From Prostheceraeus crozeri (taxonomy: Eukaryota; Platyhelminthes; Polycladida; Euryleptidae), in assembly GCA_907163375.1 (NCBI GenBank), contig CAJQUW010000529.1, positions 1 through 64,000 of the forward strand: a stretch of DNA of 64,000 bases. The letters are read 5' to 3'. Under the pieces are notes generated by a model. The model was not told where the DNA came from, made no database searches, and worked only from the letters and a program-made list of their open reading frames with translations. Both the position numbers and the translations under genes were made by a program. Shown one piece after another: positions 34,666 to 45,660 of this stretch. Position 1 is the first letter of the stretch, and each line of letters opens with the position of its first letter.

Positions 34666-36770
34666 TGTATACAGTGAAAATTTTATATGAAAAGATTCAG
34701 TTTCTTGCGGAGATTACGTTCCCGTGGTCCAAAAAATTATTTGATCAGTTTTAAAAAAGTGAAAATTTTGCCAATTTATATACTACCGAGATGACTCCTC
34801 TATGTAAGTAGTATGCAACAAGTTGGATATCAAGAGGAATGAATACTTGCTAATTAGCATCCTAACTAAGCGGAAATCAAGCTGATTATCAAGGAAATTC
34901 CATGAATTGTATTACAATGAAAGTCTTCATGAAAAAGTCGCGATATTATTCGTGCTTTCTTGGCTGAAATTTGAAGTTTTCAATTCAATTTTCACCGGCA
35001 TGATTTGTGATTCACTATATTCATGTTTCATTTCTTGAATATGAATAGTGATGTGGATCCATTTACATCTTTCAAAGTTAATTGAAATCATTGTCTTTGA
35101 TTATGCGATTTTGCTCTGCCAAGTTGCTTATAAATGATCACGCTTAAGACGATTCTCTTGAGGTTGAGCATGAAAGCAATAGCAGGTCATCGAGTTGCCA
35201 ATTTAACAAACATTACCTCTCCAAGGCTGTCATGACACGGACGATCTGTAAAATAATATCATTTCCTTCTGCTTTATCCCTCCAGGCGGTGGGCCCTTCA
35301 GCCACCTTCCAGGCGGTGGGGGGGGCATATTTATGCCCCCCCCAGGATATCCTAAACTAAGTGTGCGAATTTTATGAAATGCTGGCCTTACACATTTCGG
35401 ACATGCTGAATTCAGTGGTGCCATTTGCATTACTTAATTTGACTGTCTTCATGCTATAAATAGCATTTCAAAATTTGAAAATGCGTTATTTTTTTTCAGA
35501 AAATGTATTTTTTATGTTTTTAGCGAAATTTTATCATCAGATTATCGCAAAAATTGACTCAAACATGTTTCAAGTTCTCTGAATACAATGGTGATGTTCG
35601 CATTGCTTTAAAATTTGAATATATGCATAAATAGCATTTTAAATTTTGAAAATTTATTTGTTTAGTTATTATCAAATAAAATTATATATATAGTTTTTTT
35701 TTGAGATAATCAACAGAGAGGACTCTAAAAATATTGAAACATTTATCACTCTTATCAAAAGAGCTTTTTGTTGATGTCATAGAAGCATATTTGATTCAAA
35801 CAAATGTTTTTCATTGTTGAATACAACTCAAGTTGATCAAATTTGGTTACAGCTGATTATGAAGAAAACTGTTACCGATTCCAATGCAGTCAAATTAGTC
35901 ACGCAATAGCGCCTTCGGCGTGTTTGTAAGTGATGAAAGGATGCAGTGGGAAGGCGATTGAACGTGATACGCAGACTTATTGCCTCTACTGCCAAGGTGT
36001 TTAGAACCAAGGTGTTTAGAAAATCTTTTATAGTGTTTAGAACTCATTTTTTCTACAAATTTTGAAAACAGTATTCCATATATTTATGTTCAAATAGTAC
36101 ATGTACATGCCTACATGTAGAAAATACATAACATATACATGTGAATATATTTTCAATACATAACAGTAATGAAAAAGATGTAAAAACTAATATTACTCTA
36201 TAAAGTACTTACAATATCATTGTAAGTAGTATATGCAGCTTATTTTCAAATTTGAATTGGTAAACCGTGATAAGCATAAAGTTATTTATAGTCAAATAAG
36301 TTATTCTATACGTAATGAGTGATTCCAAGCAATAGCAATTCATTCATAGACAAAATTTCTGAAGAATTTCACTGATTTGATAAAATTTCGAAAGTACTTT
36401 TCAATAAAGGTCATGTAAAGGTCGTTTCTGTGATCCAATTTTAATAATTTTACAGGAAATTGTCAAAAATACGCAAAAAATAAGCTACTGAAAATTTCAG
36501 AATCATACGTTTCATCTTTCATGAATTAGATCAAAAAATACAAAGGGGGGGCATAAATATGCCCCCCCCCACCGCCTGGAGGGTTATGTTATCATGATCA
36601 GTCAATTCCGTTGTAATTTCTTCAAAACTGCATAAATGTGCATATCTCACATTTGGAAACAATTCCGACTGTATCTCCCTTGAGTTCATTTAATAAAATC
36701 GAAAGTGTATACACATTGGGGATTTAATAAATGCGGAGTTACCACTCTACCTAAATATATTTACTCTATG
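34666..36770 (+). mobile_element. hAT MITE family A, copy 3, split by another element
   Basis: Sequence from GTATACAGTGAAAATT to TTTACTCTATG matches the family in the orientation of copy 1, but the first 45 bp or so of the left end are absent. The copy is interrupted at 35278-36583 by a piggyBac-like element. Excluding that insert, about 795 bp remain, near full length. The right flank begins ATTTTGGC, and the first seven bases of this repeat at the copy 2/copy 3 junction. Confidence 0.8.
35278..36583. mobile_element. Non-autonomous piggyBac-like element with G8/C8 hairpin ends
   Basis: This 1306 bp insert in family A copy 3 begins CCCTCCAGGCGGTGGG and ends in the exact complement. TTAT stands on each side (35274-35277 and 36584-36587). 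Near each end is a palindrome of seven to nine G, CATATTTATG or its complement, then seven to nine C (35318-35343 and 36545-36570). In the left end the CCAGGCGGTGGG segment is duplicated about 27 bp apart. The interior is very AT-rich and non-coding, with repeats of ATAAATAGCATTT. CCC termini and a 4 bp duplication resemble piggyBac elements, although those normally use TTAA. The family is therefore tentative. Confidence 0.75.
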
Positions 36771-37818
36771 ATTTTGGCCTTTATTGGATACTTCATGAAA
36801 AGTGTCCAATAGTAAAGCAATTAAATTGAAATTACATTGTGATGATAAAAGCAGTGAACTGGGGCAGCTCAGCCAGAATTGTTAGTATGATTGTGTTGCA
36901 GATGTAGACCTGTGTTAATTGTATGTTAAGCCCATACTGCTTTCTTCACGATTGTTCGCCGAACCGATAAAAAGAAATGATTTAGGCATGCATGTATTAA
37001 ATTCATCTAATTAACCTTTATTCTACTAAACAACGCACGCGCACTGCAGTGGTTGAAAAGTATTTTGGGGAATTGCGAGTTTGTGAAAAGCCTAATGGGA
37101 TATATCGTCGCTTTTATGTCTAATTGATGTATCTGAATTTCACGTAACTTTGGTGTCACATAGGACTACTAACTAGACGCATCCTTGGAGGTTCGTAATG
37201 AAATTTGCAAGTCATTTACTTGTGATGATTGCCTAATACATGAGTACATCCTTAATAAAGTAGACTATCTGTTACTTACGATAACAAATGCGACGATGTT
37301 CCCGTGTGACTCTTGAACTAAATATGTATACTTTAGTTATTGTTTGACTAATGATGTATTCAATAAAAATAGGTTTCAGGCATTTTTCAAATACTTTCCC
37401 ATTAATTATACATTTTGCTTATATATGAATGGCGGAGCAGATCAGGGTTTTTGAGAATTTCTTTAAGTGCTTCATACTCGCACACCTGATATAGCAAATT
37501 CTAGGTGCATACAGAAAATAAGAGGTGTATGGAGGTATTCAAGCTAATGTCGTCCTTGTTTTATTAGAGCTTGTGACTTCAATCTTTCTCACATATCTTA
37601 GATCCTCTTTTTTGAACAGAGCGAAGCAATGATGGAGCAATGGACTGAGAAATTATCTTCTATTCAGACATCTTCGGACACCGACTTTTCAACGTTAGCC
37701 AGTATGATGAAAATAGTATTATAACTCGCTTGACAACTCTGACACCCGGTAGGCGGTGCACATAGTCTTACAGAGCTTTTCCACGAATAACTGAATTTTT
37801 ACTCTGAGAGACCTTTGT
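36771..37818. other. Gene-free spacer
   Basis: Its first 50 bp repeat the left flank of copy 2 (TTTATTGGATACTTCATGA, compare 33848-33866). No gene is supported in the remainder. Confidence 0.5.
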
Positions 37819-37826
37819 CGTTCAAC

Positions 37827-38607
37827 AATAGAGTAAATATATAAGGTAGAGTGGTAACTCCGCATTTATTAAATCCCCAATGTGTATACACTTTCTATTT
37901 TATTAAATGAAGTCGTGGGAGATACACGAGGCATTGTTAGAAATGTGGAGATATGCAATTTTCTGCAGTTTTGAAGAAAATTGCCACGGAATGGAGTGAT
38001 CATGATTGTAATGCAGAAGAAATGATGGTATTTCACAGATTTTCAGTGTCATGACAGCCTTGGAGATTTAATGTTTGTTAAATCAGAAATTCGATGGGTT
38101 GCTATTACTTTCATGATCAACCTCAAGAGTATTTTCTTAAGCGAGATCATGTCACAGGCAACCTACCATTGGTAGAGCAAAATCACATAATCAAAGACAA
38201 TGATTTCAATTAACTTTGAAAGATGTAAATGGCTGCACATTACTATTCAGATTCAAGAAATGAAACATGAATTAAGTGAATTCTAAAATCATGCCGGTGA
38301 AAATTGAATTAAAAACTTCAAATTTCAGCCAAGAAAGCGAATAATATCGCGACTTTTTCATGAAGACTTTCATTGTAATACAATTCATAGAATTCCCTTG
38401 ATAATCAGCTTGATTTCCGCTTAGTTAGGATGCTAATTAGCAAGTATTCATTCCTTTTGATATCCAACTTGTTTCACACTACTTATATAGGAGCGTCATC
38501 TCGGTAGTATGTCCGCAAAAAACTGAATCTTTTCAAATAAAAAATTTTCACTGTATACAGATACTTTTTTGAGTTGACACTCTACCTATATATATCCCTA
38601 CTCTATG
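37827..38607 (-). mobile_element. hAT MITE family A, copy 4
   Basis: This 781 bp element has inverted ends (AATAGAGTAAATATAT on the left, CATAGAGTAGGGATAT as the complement of the right) and a perfect 8 bp target duplication CGTTCAAC (37819-37826 and 38608-38615). It is the best-defined full-length member. The interior holds no open frame of interest. It fixes the TSD length of the family, and so the hAT assignment. Confidence 0.92.
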
Positions 38608-38615
38608 CGTTCAAC

Positions 38616-39690
38616 AATCTATGAAAATCATTATGCTACCTGACCAGTATCTATGCATTCGTGCAGTCATGCAGACAGAGATATCGAATTAGTACAAGTC
38701 TGACTGCAGCGAGAGACAGCTTGCTGTCACTTTTATTTTCATACGTGCTTGAGTTTAAGATGCTCTTAGAGGGTTATTAGCGGTGATAAGGAGTTGAAAT
38801 GTCAACAAATAGGTAAATAAAGATACAGATTTTCGGATTTTAGCAGAAAACGGAGAAAATCGGCGAAACAGTTTAAGAGAAAGGAAAGCGTCTGCTGCTG
38901 AGGAACGTTTGCAGAGGAGTGTATAATTCAAAGTCCATGCTAACGCAACGTTTTCAAATACCACGTTAATACTACTACATGTCATTAAATATTTATGTTA
39001 TGGTCATAGATTCAGAACAAGATTCATCCAACAATTAAATAAACTTTTAATAGGTAGATCATGATAAAATAAGTTTCCCTTCTTTATGTAATTTAATGGA
39101 CCATACGTCATAAAGACGTGTAGCCTTTCTAAAAAAAATGGACTGTCGTTGGAGGAGATCAGTAATAAAACGAGAAGCAAAGAAATGTGAAGAAGGATCG
39201 TGCGCCAACTGCATATTGCAGATCTAGATGCAATCTAGATGGATCGATGGATGAGTACTAGGATGTATAGTTTATGTCTTACAGTATTGCTATGCTTTGA
39301 TTACTGTCTGTTCATGTATAAGGATGTCTCTATATTTTCCCAAGTATCTGTTCTGAATGATTCAAATTTTTTGTAAATTTTTTTATCTAAGTCTGCATCT
39401 AAGATTTGTTTCTGTCGAAAGTTAGCACCCGTTGAGATTGGACGAAAGGCCTCAGACTAAAAGATCTCAATAAATTTCGTGGCTCTTTTTATTTACAATA
39501 TATCAAAAGGGGATTCACTTTGTAAACAAATTATTTCCAATTAATTTCTGTCTTCTTCACGAAGCCATCTTCAGGAAACATAAATATATTGTTAATGATC
39601 TTAATTATCTTATCATTAACAAACAAATCTTATATAAAATTCAATGCAAAATGATTACTGCACTGTGAAATGTACGATATCAAAGCTACA
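38616..39690. other. Gene-free spacer
   Basis: No domain-bearing frame or repeat is evident. A 76-codon minus-strand frame (38755-38985) has no recognisable feature. Confidence 0.5.
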
Positions 39691-39901
39691 TACGAAACCT
39701 GTATACAAAAGGAGAATAACAAAATGTACGAAAGGACTATTTTTCGTGTTGATGCACTACGAAAGCGATTGGGTTTCCTATTGGTTGATCTTCATTATCT
39801 GTATCATCCAATAGGAAACCCAATCGCTTTCGTAGTGTATGAGCACGAACAATAGTCCTTTCGTACATTTTGTTATTCTCCTTTTGTACATCGGTTTCGT
39901 A
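39691..39901. repeat. Long near-perfect hairpin (94 bp arms, 23 nt loop)
   Basis: Arm 39691-39784 starts TACGAAACC and ends GGGTTTCCTATTGG. Arm 39808-39901 is its complement with about seven mismatches. The 61-codon frame across it is a consequence of the symmetry. The high arm identity suggests recent formation or ongoing correction. It could be a foldback transposon or an endogenous siRNA-type hairpin locus. The arms are longer than animal miRNA precursors. Confidence 0.9.
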
Positions 39902-42257
39902 TTCAAAATCAGCCAGCTTTCGTACTCTACAGTTTACAGTGTTGAGAAAAGGTAATAGAAGTCAGGGGAATGGAAAGTCTCTCAGGTAGTCCATTGATGC
40001 TTGGCCGCTGTTGTTGGATGACTATTGCTTCACGAAGGCAAAAGATTGGGTTCATCGATATCGGACCCGATGATATTGATATCAAACTTATTACCACAGA
40101 TGATGTCACTGAGCACTGAATTGCATGTTTTAGTAAACTGATGATTGATTATTTTTCATGTGTTCTTTTATACTGTACATACTGTATGGAGTGGTCGTAT
40201 TGTGTTGCCAATAAAAGTTGAATAACAGCTACGGCATGTAAGTTTATATACTATCATTCTGTGATGGCAAATTTGTTGTTTTGAATCTGCTCGGTGTTCA
40301 GCGAGTGATTGGAATCATAGAATGAATGCATTTCACTACACTTCTTTCTCTTCTTGTAAAGCTGTGATATTTCAAGTTTTAGATCGGATAAATTGTGTTT
40401 TTTGTCTACACTGTAGATCGCTCAATGCCAATCACATGCGAAAGATGCATACCAAAATGTTTTTTTGGTATATTTTTGTAAATATTTGTATGCTTTTCTT
40501 ATGTTATTTCAAGTGTTATGATTTACATGCGAAAGCCATACCAGCACAATGTTAGATGAAAGCATCAATCATGTCCAAAGTATGTTGATTTAAGGCCTTT
40601 TGTCAATAAAGATCATAGTCTTGTTACTACTGTTTTGTAAGTAGTGAGATGATGAAATTCAAGAGAATTACTTTCAACACTGAATTCGATTTTAATACAT
40701 GTAATTCTAAGGTAATCAATAATAATCAAATCAATAATCAATAATCAATAAGTATTCAACCATCAACAATTATGCATTATGTAATTTTGAAATTAAGCAT
40801 ATTATCAATCCGAAATAAAAACACATTATAATTAATGAACGCAAAAACAGTTATGTTTGAGATATATAAGTCAACATGATTGCACGAAATATAGTGTTTG
40901 AATGAATTGATGTTAATCAACTTGGTTCATAAAGTAGAGCTAACTAAGCGTCCTGTAAAAGTAGCTAGACAAGTAGCATCGACGACATACTCGAGGAGTA
41001 TAAAATAAAATATATCAAAAAGAAATATATTCAAAAAGAAAAAGACTGGTATTACTGAAAAAAGTTATTTGACAGTAGTATACATATACATATATGTGCT
41101 ATGTGTGACTTTTAAAGCTATACATACAGAGGCATACAATGAGATGGAATTTGCATCGGTCTCGTTTATGAAAAAAACCCACAACTCTATTTTATTGGAT
41201 ACACCAATCACAGATAGAATAAGATGGTAATCGCGACATGCTAATCACAGAAATCACAGAGATAAATAGTTCTTATTCGACATACCTAATCACAGAAATG
41301 TAAATGAGATGTCGTATGAGAAACATACCAGATCTGTGTAAGCATACGAGAATCTCGTATCAATTGTTAGTTTCAAATTGTATGTGATTTTGGTATATGT
41401 TTATATGTAATTTTCATATCCAGCGATTTGCAGTGTACATGTACAAGTAAGTGGTCAAGAATTGCAAGGAATTTTGCAACATCTAGTCTTAATTGATGAA
41501 TGATTTGTAATTGGAGATTGCTATGAATAAAATTGCTTCAAAAATCAATGTACCATTGATCCTGTAAAAACAATTATAATTAATGACAATTTGACAGTGA
41601 ACTGTTCATTTTGAAAGAGAAGCGCACAAACCGTTGAGATTATGATCGCCAATCATCGGCGGGTAGGGAATTTCAATACTCAGAAGTCTTGTATCATCTA
41701 AAATGATGACTTTCTGCAGCCTTCATTCTGAAATGCTTTACTATATGCATGCAGACAACTTATAATTACTTTTACATTTTTCAGGCTCATCGGGTGATGA
41801 AAAATCACGCAGTCGACCCAGTGAACCTATGATTGTGGAAATTGGTTAACAAATGAAGTGTGTACAAACTCTTGTCAACCAATGATGCGATTTATGAGAC
41901 GAAAAAGCATCATAACTTCCCGGTGCTGTTTCATGACATTTCTACTCCAAATCTTTGCATTTTCAATTCTGGAATTCAGAAAGTGAATGACAAAGAAATA
42001 TCTTCTTGAAACAAATCACACGGCTAGTTTTTCAATTACTATATTAAAGTAAACATTGACTTTATTATACATGTAGCTTCTACTTTGAATTATATACATA
42101 TGTACAAAGGTAAAAGAAAATTCAGCGACATCAAAATATGTGTTCTTGTCTTGCATACTTTTAGGCATCGATGAAAGTTGACTTGCTTCTCAGATATGAC
42201 ACAGCTGAAGATTAAATGGATGTACCCTATCTTCCGTACCAGCTGTTTGGCAGTGTC
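39902..42257. other. Gene-free spacer with an AATC-type simple repeat
   Basis: A short run of AATCAATAATCAATAATC lies around 40711-40755. Open frames of 60-77 codons lack domains. Nothing else can be supported. Confidence 0.5.
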
Positions 42258-42700
42258 AGACGGATGGATTCTACCTCAGACATTGTATGCAATGATAGAG
42301 AGAGGTGGAAATATCCGTCTCCCTTTGGCTTACGTTATTGGTTAAGCGCGCGCAATGCGTGAGGAGAGTTGCATTAGAGAGCACACAAGCTGTCGTTGTC
42401 ACATTGAAGACTGAACATCTGCTAAGTGAAAAGTGCATATCTTTGACTCAATGTTTCTCCGTGATAAATTCATCACATGGAAATATCATTCACATCGTTC
42501 GACTCCTCATGATTTAAATTTGCTGACTGTGTACGTTCAATCCGGTCTTGATGATTTAGTTTGTCAGAATTCAGACTTGAATTTGCATTACGTTCAATTG
42601 AAAATTGATCTTTCTGCCCCTCGGGACTAGTTCCAAGCGTGACCATCAATATTAAGAAATGTCATCTCTAGACCCAAACACGCAGCCAAAGCAATTCTCT
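42258..42700 (+). repeat. Dispersed repeat C, copy 2
   Basis: This is the counterpart of 17145-17570 in the same orientation, with the shared blocks listed there. It lies just left of a Penelope-like reverse transcriptase fragment on the opposite strand, but the two may be unrelated. The termini are undefined. Confidence 0.75.
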
Positions 42701-42837
42701 GTCGGCAGTGTGAATAGAACACACCTAGCTTTTCATCTGACCTGCACTTGAACCCAGATCAGTTGAGTTGCGATAAGAAACGGAATTTGAACTTAATTTG
42801 TGTATTAACTTAATCATTTCATACTCAGCACAACTAT

Positions 42838-43157
42838 CTAAAAATTGCCGAAAAAAGCCTTCATAATTTTGTGTAGCCAACTTGCAATTTCAAGCGTGGG
42901 CTCATAGATAGCTCCGCTCATAGATAAAATAGGTCTCAACGGATAGGCTGGTTGGACTTGTGAGTTCTCGGGAGACCGTGAATGCGAGGTATGCTGTGTG
43001 CCGAATTCAGGAACAGTTTCCGTTGATAAGCTGAAGTACCTCTTTCGCGCAGAAGTTGAACCACCAACTTGCGAAGACCACTTTCAACTTGCTTAGTGCG
43101 ATCACTCTGATCTCGATTACAAGTAAACTTGTCCTCGTCGCTGAAGATTTCACTCAT
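42838..43157 (-). mobile_element. Penelope-like retroelement fossil (reverse transcriptase fragment)
   Basis: The minus strand encodes a block with HGLPRTHK, which corresponds to the YGLPKIHK signature of Penelope-like reverse transcriptases. An RPILSMSG-type motif and a following WLHKIM stretch occupy their expected places. Only about 320 bp survive. The copy is broken, with at least one interruption, and has no recognisable ends or GIY-YIG endonuclease. It looks old. Confidence 0.65.
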
Positions 43158-43427
43158 CTTTGGAGCATAGTCAGAATTTTTGTACAGAATTGTTTTGTCT
43201 CCCTTTTATCTTCCTTTTAATCTTGTGATCATAGCATGGTATAGAGTATGCACCTATATCGCTATACTTCGTTTCCTTGAGGCTTTGCTTAATTTCCGTT
43301 AACTTAGAATATATTTTATCTCTTGCATACACTACTTGCTATTTATTATTATGTTCTTTATTGCATCAGCTGACCGGTCACAGATCGATAATGTCAGGTT
43401 TTATCATCTTTCTATGTGTGTATCAAT

Positions 43428-43683
43428 CATAGAAATTGATAACAATAAAACCTCTACAATGGAAGTAAAACTTCATGCAATACACAATAGTGGCACATAA
43501 ATCGCACGTATTTTAACTTAGATTCGCTTGTCAACGGCTGTATAATTGGATTAGAATCAGTCACATGTGCAATTCTAGGTCTTTCATTGGTTCTTCATAC
43601 CCCAACTTAGTTCCCCCGGATGTGCCGCGACCTTGAGTCAATTTCCATTCTAGTCAACTTCAGATAAACAATCTATTTCTATG
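43428..43683. mobile_element. hAT MITE family B, copy 2
   Basis: This copy has the same 256 bp length and structure as 10787-11042, including the shared block CCCCCGGATGTGCCGCGACC. The target duplication is a perfect GTATCAAT (43420-43427 and 43684-43691). The two copies agree over most of their length. Confidence 0.92.
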
Positions 43684-43691
43684 GTATCAAT

Positions 43692-44809
43692 GTGTCAGAA
43701 AGCCGCAATTATGTTGTTTTGATTTGTGCTTAGAATACATCATCCGGCACTTGCATTTCAGTCCTGTGTATAGTGTGAACAAGAACAGGCGGAACATGTC
43801 GCTATTACCAAAATGAAAGCGGCTTTGATTTTCATATTCAATGTATCCAAGGGATCAATCTTTTCTCAAGTTTTGCTTTGTTTTTGAGACTGCTTTCAGT
43901 TGTAATTATGTCTTGAGTTTTACTTTTCATATCACCTGTGTTGTCACTGCGTTGTATTTAACTATCGCAGTTTTATGATGGCTGGAAGCAATGAGGCTAA
44001 TATGCACTCATTGATACCATCATCCTAGTGACCATCCATTAGGAAAACTAGGGGTAAGAGACTGACCAATTGTACATTAGGAAGTCGGCAGGAAGGGCAC
44101 GCAGACACTAAGCGTCGTGCTCCAATAAAGTCCAGGACTGAAGGACTGCACCGTCTCCACCCTCATAAGGGGAAGAAGTGGGCACAAAATACTTAATTAA
44201 ACATTTCGAATTATTAGTAATAAAAGGTCGCCAAAATATGGCATTTATAAAGCCTTTCGCGGAAATTTTGAATGTGCCGTGTAGCTTATCTTTTCCTTTG
44301 TCACTGTTGATAATTTTTAACTACGAAATGAAGATAATTCAATAGATATAAAGTAAATAGAGTAAAATAGCTTGCAATCTGAAGCAAAGAAGCGTCTATT
44401 GAAATTATAGGCGGATAGAGTCGTACATACTTTCATAATTTAGCTACAAATTTCCAGCAAAAATGTGATGACTTTTCTCTACTGTGTCTATTGGTCCGGC
44501 AGACAAAATGTAAATGGAAGATGTGGTTCTGCACCAGTGATTTCCACAATTTTTGATTCAATTTTTGTGAAATTCGTCGTGAAAAGTTAATTCCTCAATC
44601 CTATTCAATTAATACATTCGTAGTTATCGAGAGCGGTTTATCAGAAGCCACTCTGACTAATATACATCGACATGCATGAAAATGAATGTCTTTCAAAGTC
44701 AAGAGAGTACGAAAAATGAAATTCCATATACAAATGACTTTGCAAGAGGCCGCTTCCCTAGCAAACATGAAGGCAAGCCTCGATTTTTATTAGGCGGAAC
44801 TCCGTAGTC
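43692..44809. other. Gene-free spacer
   Basis: No recognisable gene. AT-rich apart from short GC-richer patches near 44080-44160. Confidence 0.5.
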
Positions 44810-45512
44810 CGGCAGCCAGAACAAGTTTCTGCAGGGATCGAGGCCGAAAATGAGACTTTCATACATTGATGCACACCCTATGCATACTTCGAATCTGCAC
44901 GTCTGCCGAGTTCTAGTGAATTCCTCTTCTTGTCAGACAGGATGAAAGAAAAACACATGCAAATCCAATGGGACGCAGATTGGAGCATTTGGTTAAAATG
45001 AAATTTTCCAGGTTTTCTCTTATCAACTGGAAAGTATTAAGTCTAGAGTCATAGTTTTTGACATGGAATGTCTTCAGGTCATATCCTTTCATCTTCATGC
45101 ACCCCTATCTATAAAGCTAAACACATTTAGATTTGGCGAGCCTCTTATGTCGGCAAACACAGACATTTTGAACAACTTTATCCACATTCTCACTTACATT
45201 GCCGATCAGATGCATGATAATTGCACATTCACATCACAGGAAATGACATGAAGACAATCCATATCAAAAATCATGGCTCTAGACTTAATACTTTCCAGTT
45301 GATAAGCGAATACATAGAAAATTTCATTTTAGCCAAAAACTCTAATCTGCGTCCCATTGGATTAATAAGTGTTTTTCTTTGATCCTGTATGCAAGAAGAG
45401 GAACTGACTAGAACTCGGCAGACGCACCGATTCGTAGTAGGCAGAGGGTGCAAATCATTGTGTGGAATTCTCACTTTCTTCCTCGATCCCTGCAGAAACA
45501 CGCTCTGCCTAT
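44810..45512. mobile_element. Foldback-like element D, copy 1 (about 270-285 bp TIRs)
   Basis: The left arm (about 44810-45095) begins GGCAGCCAGAAC and contains TTCTGCAGGGATCGAGG. The right arm (about 45240-45512) is its diverged complement. The central 150 bp is also present, reversed, in copy 2 at 52344-53789. No target duplication is clear. The element ends only about 150 bp downstream of the iGluR-like gene's stop codon. Confidence 0.75.
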
Positions 45513-45660
45513 GAGACTGGTAGCTCCGAAGAATACATAATCCAGGAAATATTAATAATAAGTGTTGAGAAATATCATTCCATGTGCACTAGTGAGATAT
45601 ATTCACACTCTGAATCAGAGTGATACGATTTCATTTCAGTAGAATGTTAGCGTTCAGACT

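Noticed and set aside
35318-35343. G8/C8 palindrome as a Rho-independent terminator
   Set aside because: Eukaryotic context. The same structure lies at the other end of the element and no T-run follows.
39670-39855. 61-codon frame at the long hairpin as a small gene
   Set aside because: It spans both arms and the loop, and its openness reflects the inverted repeat.
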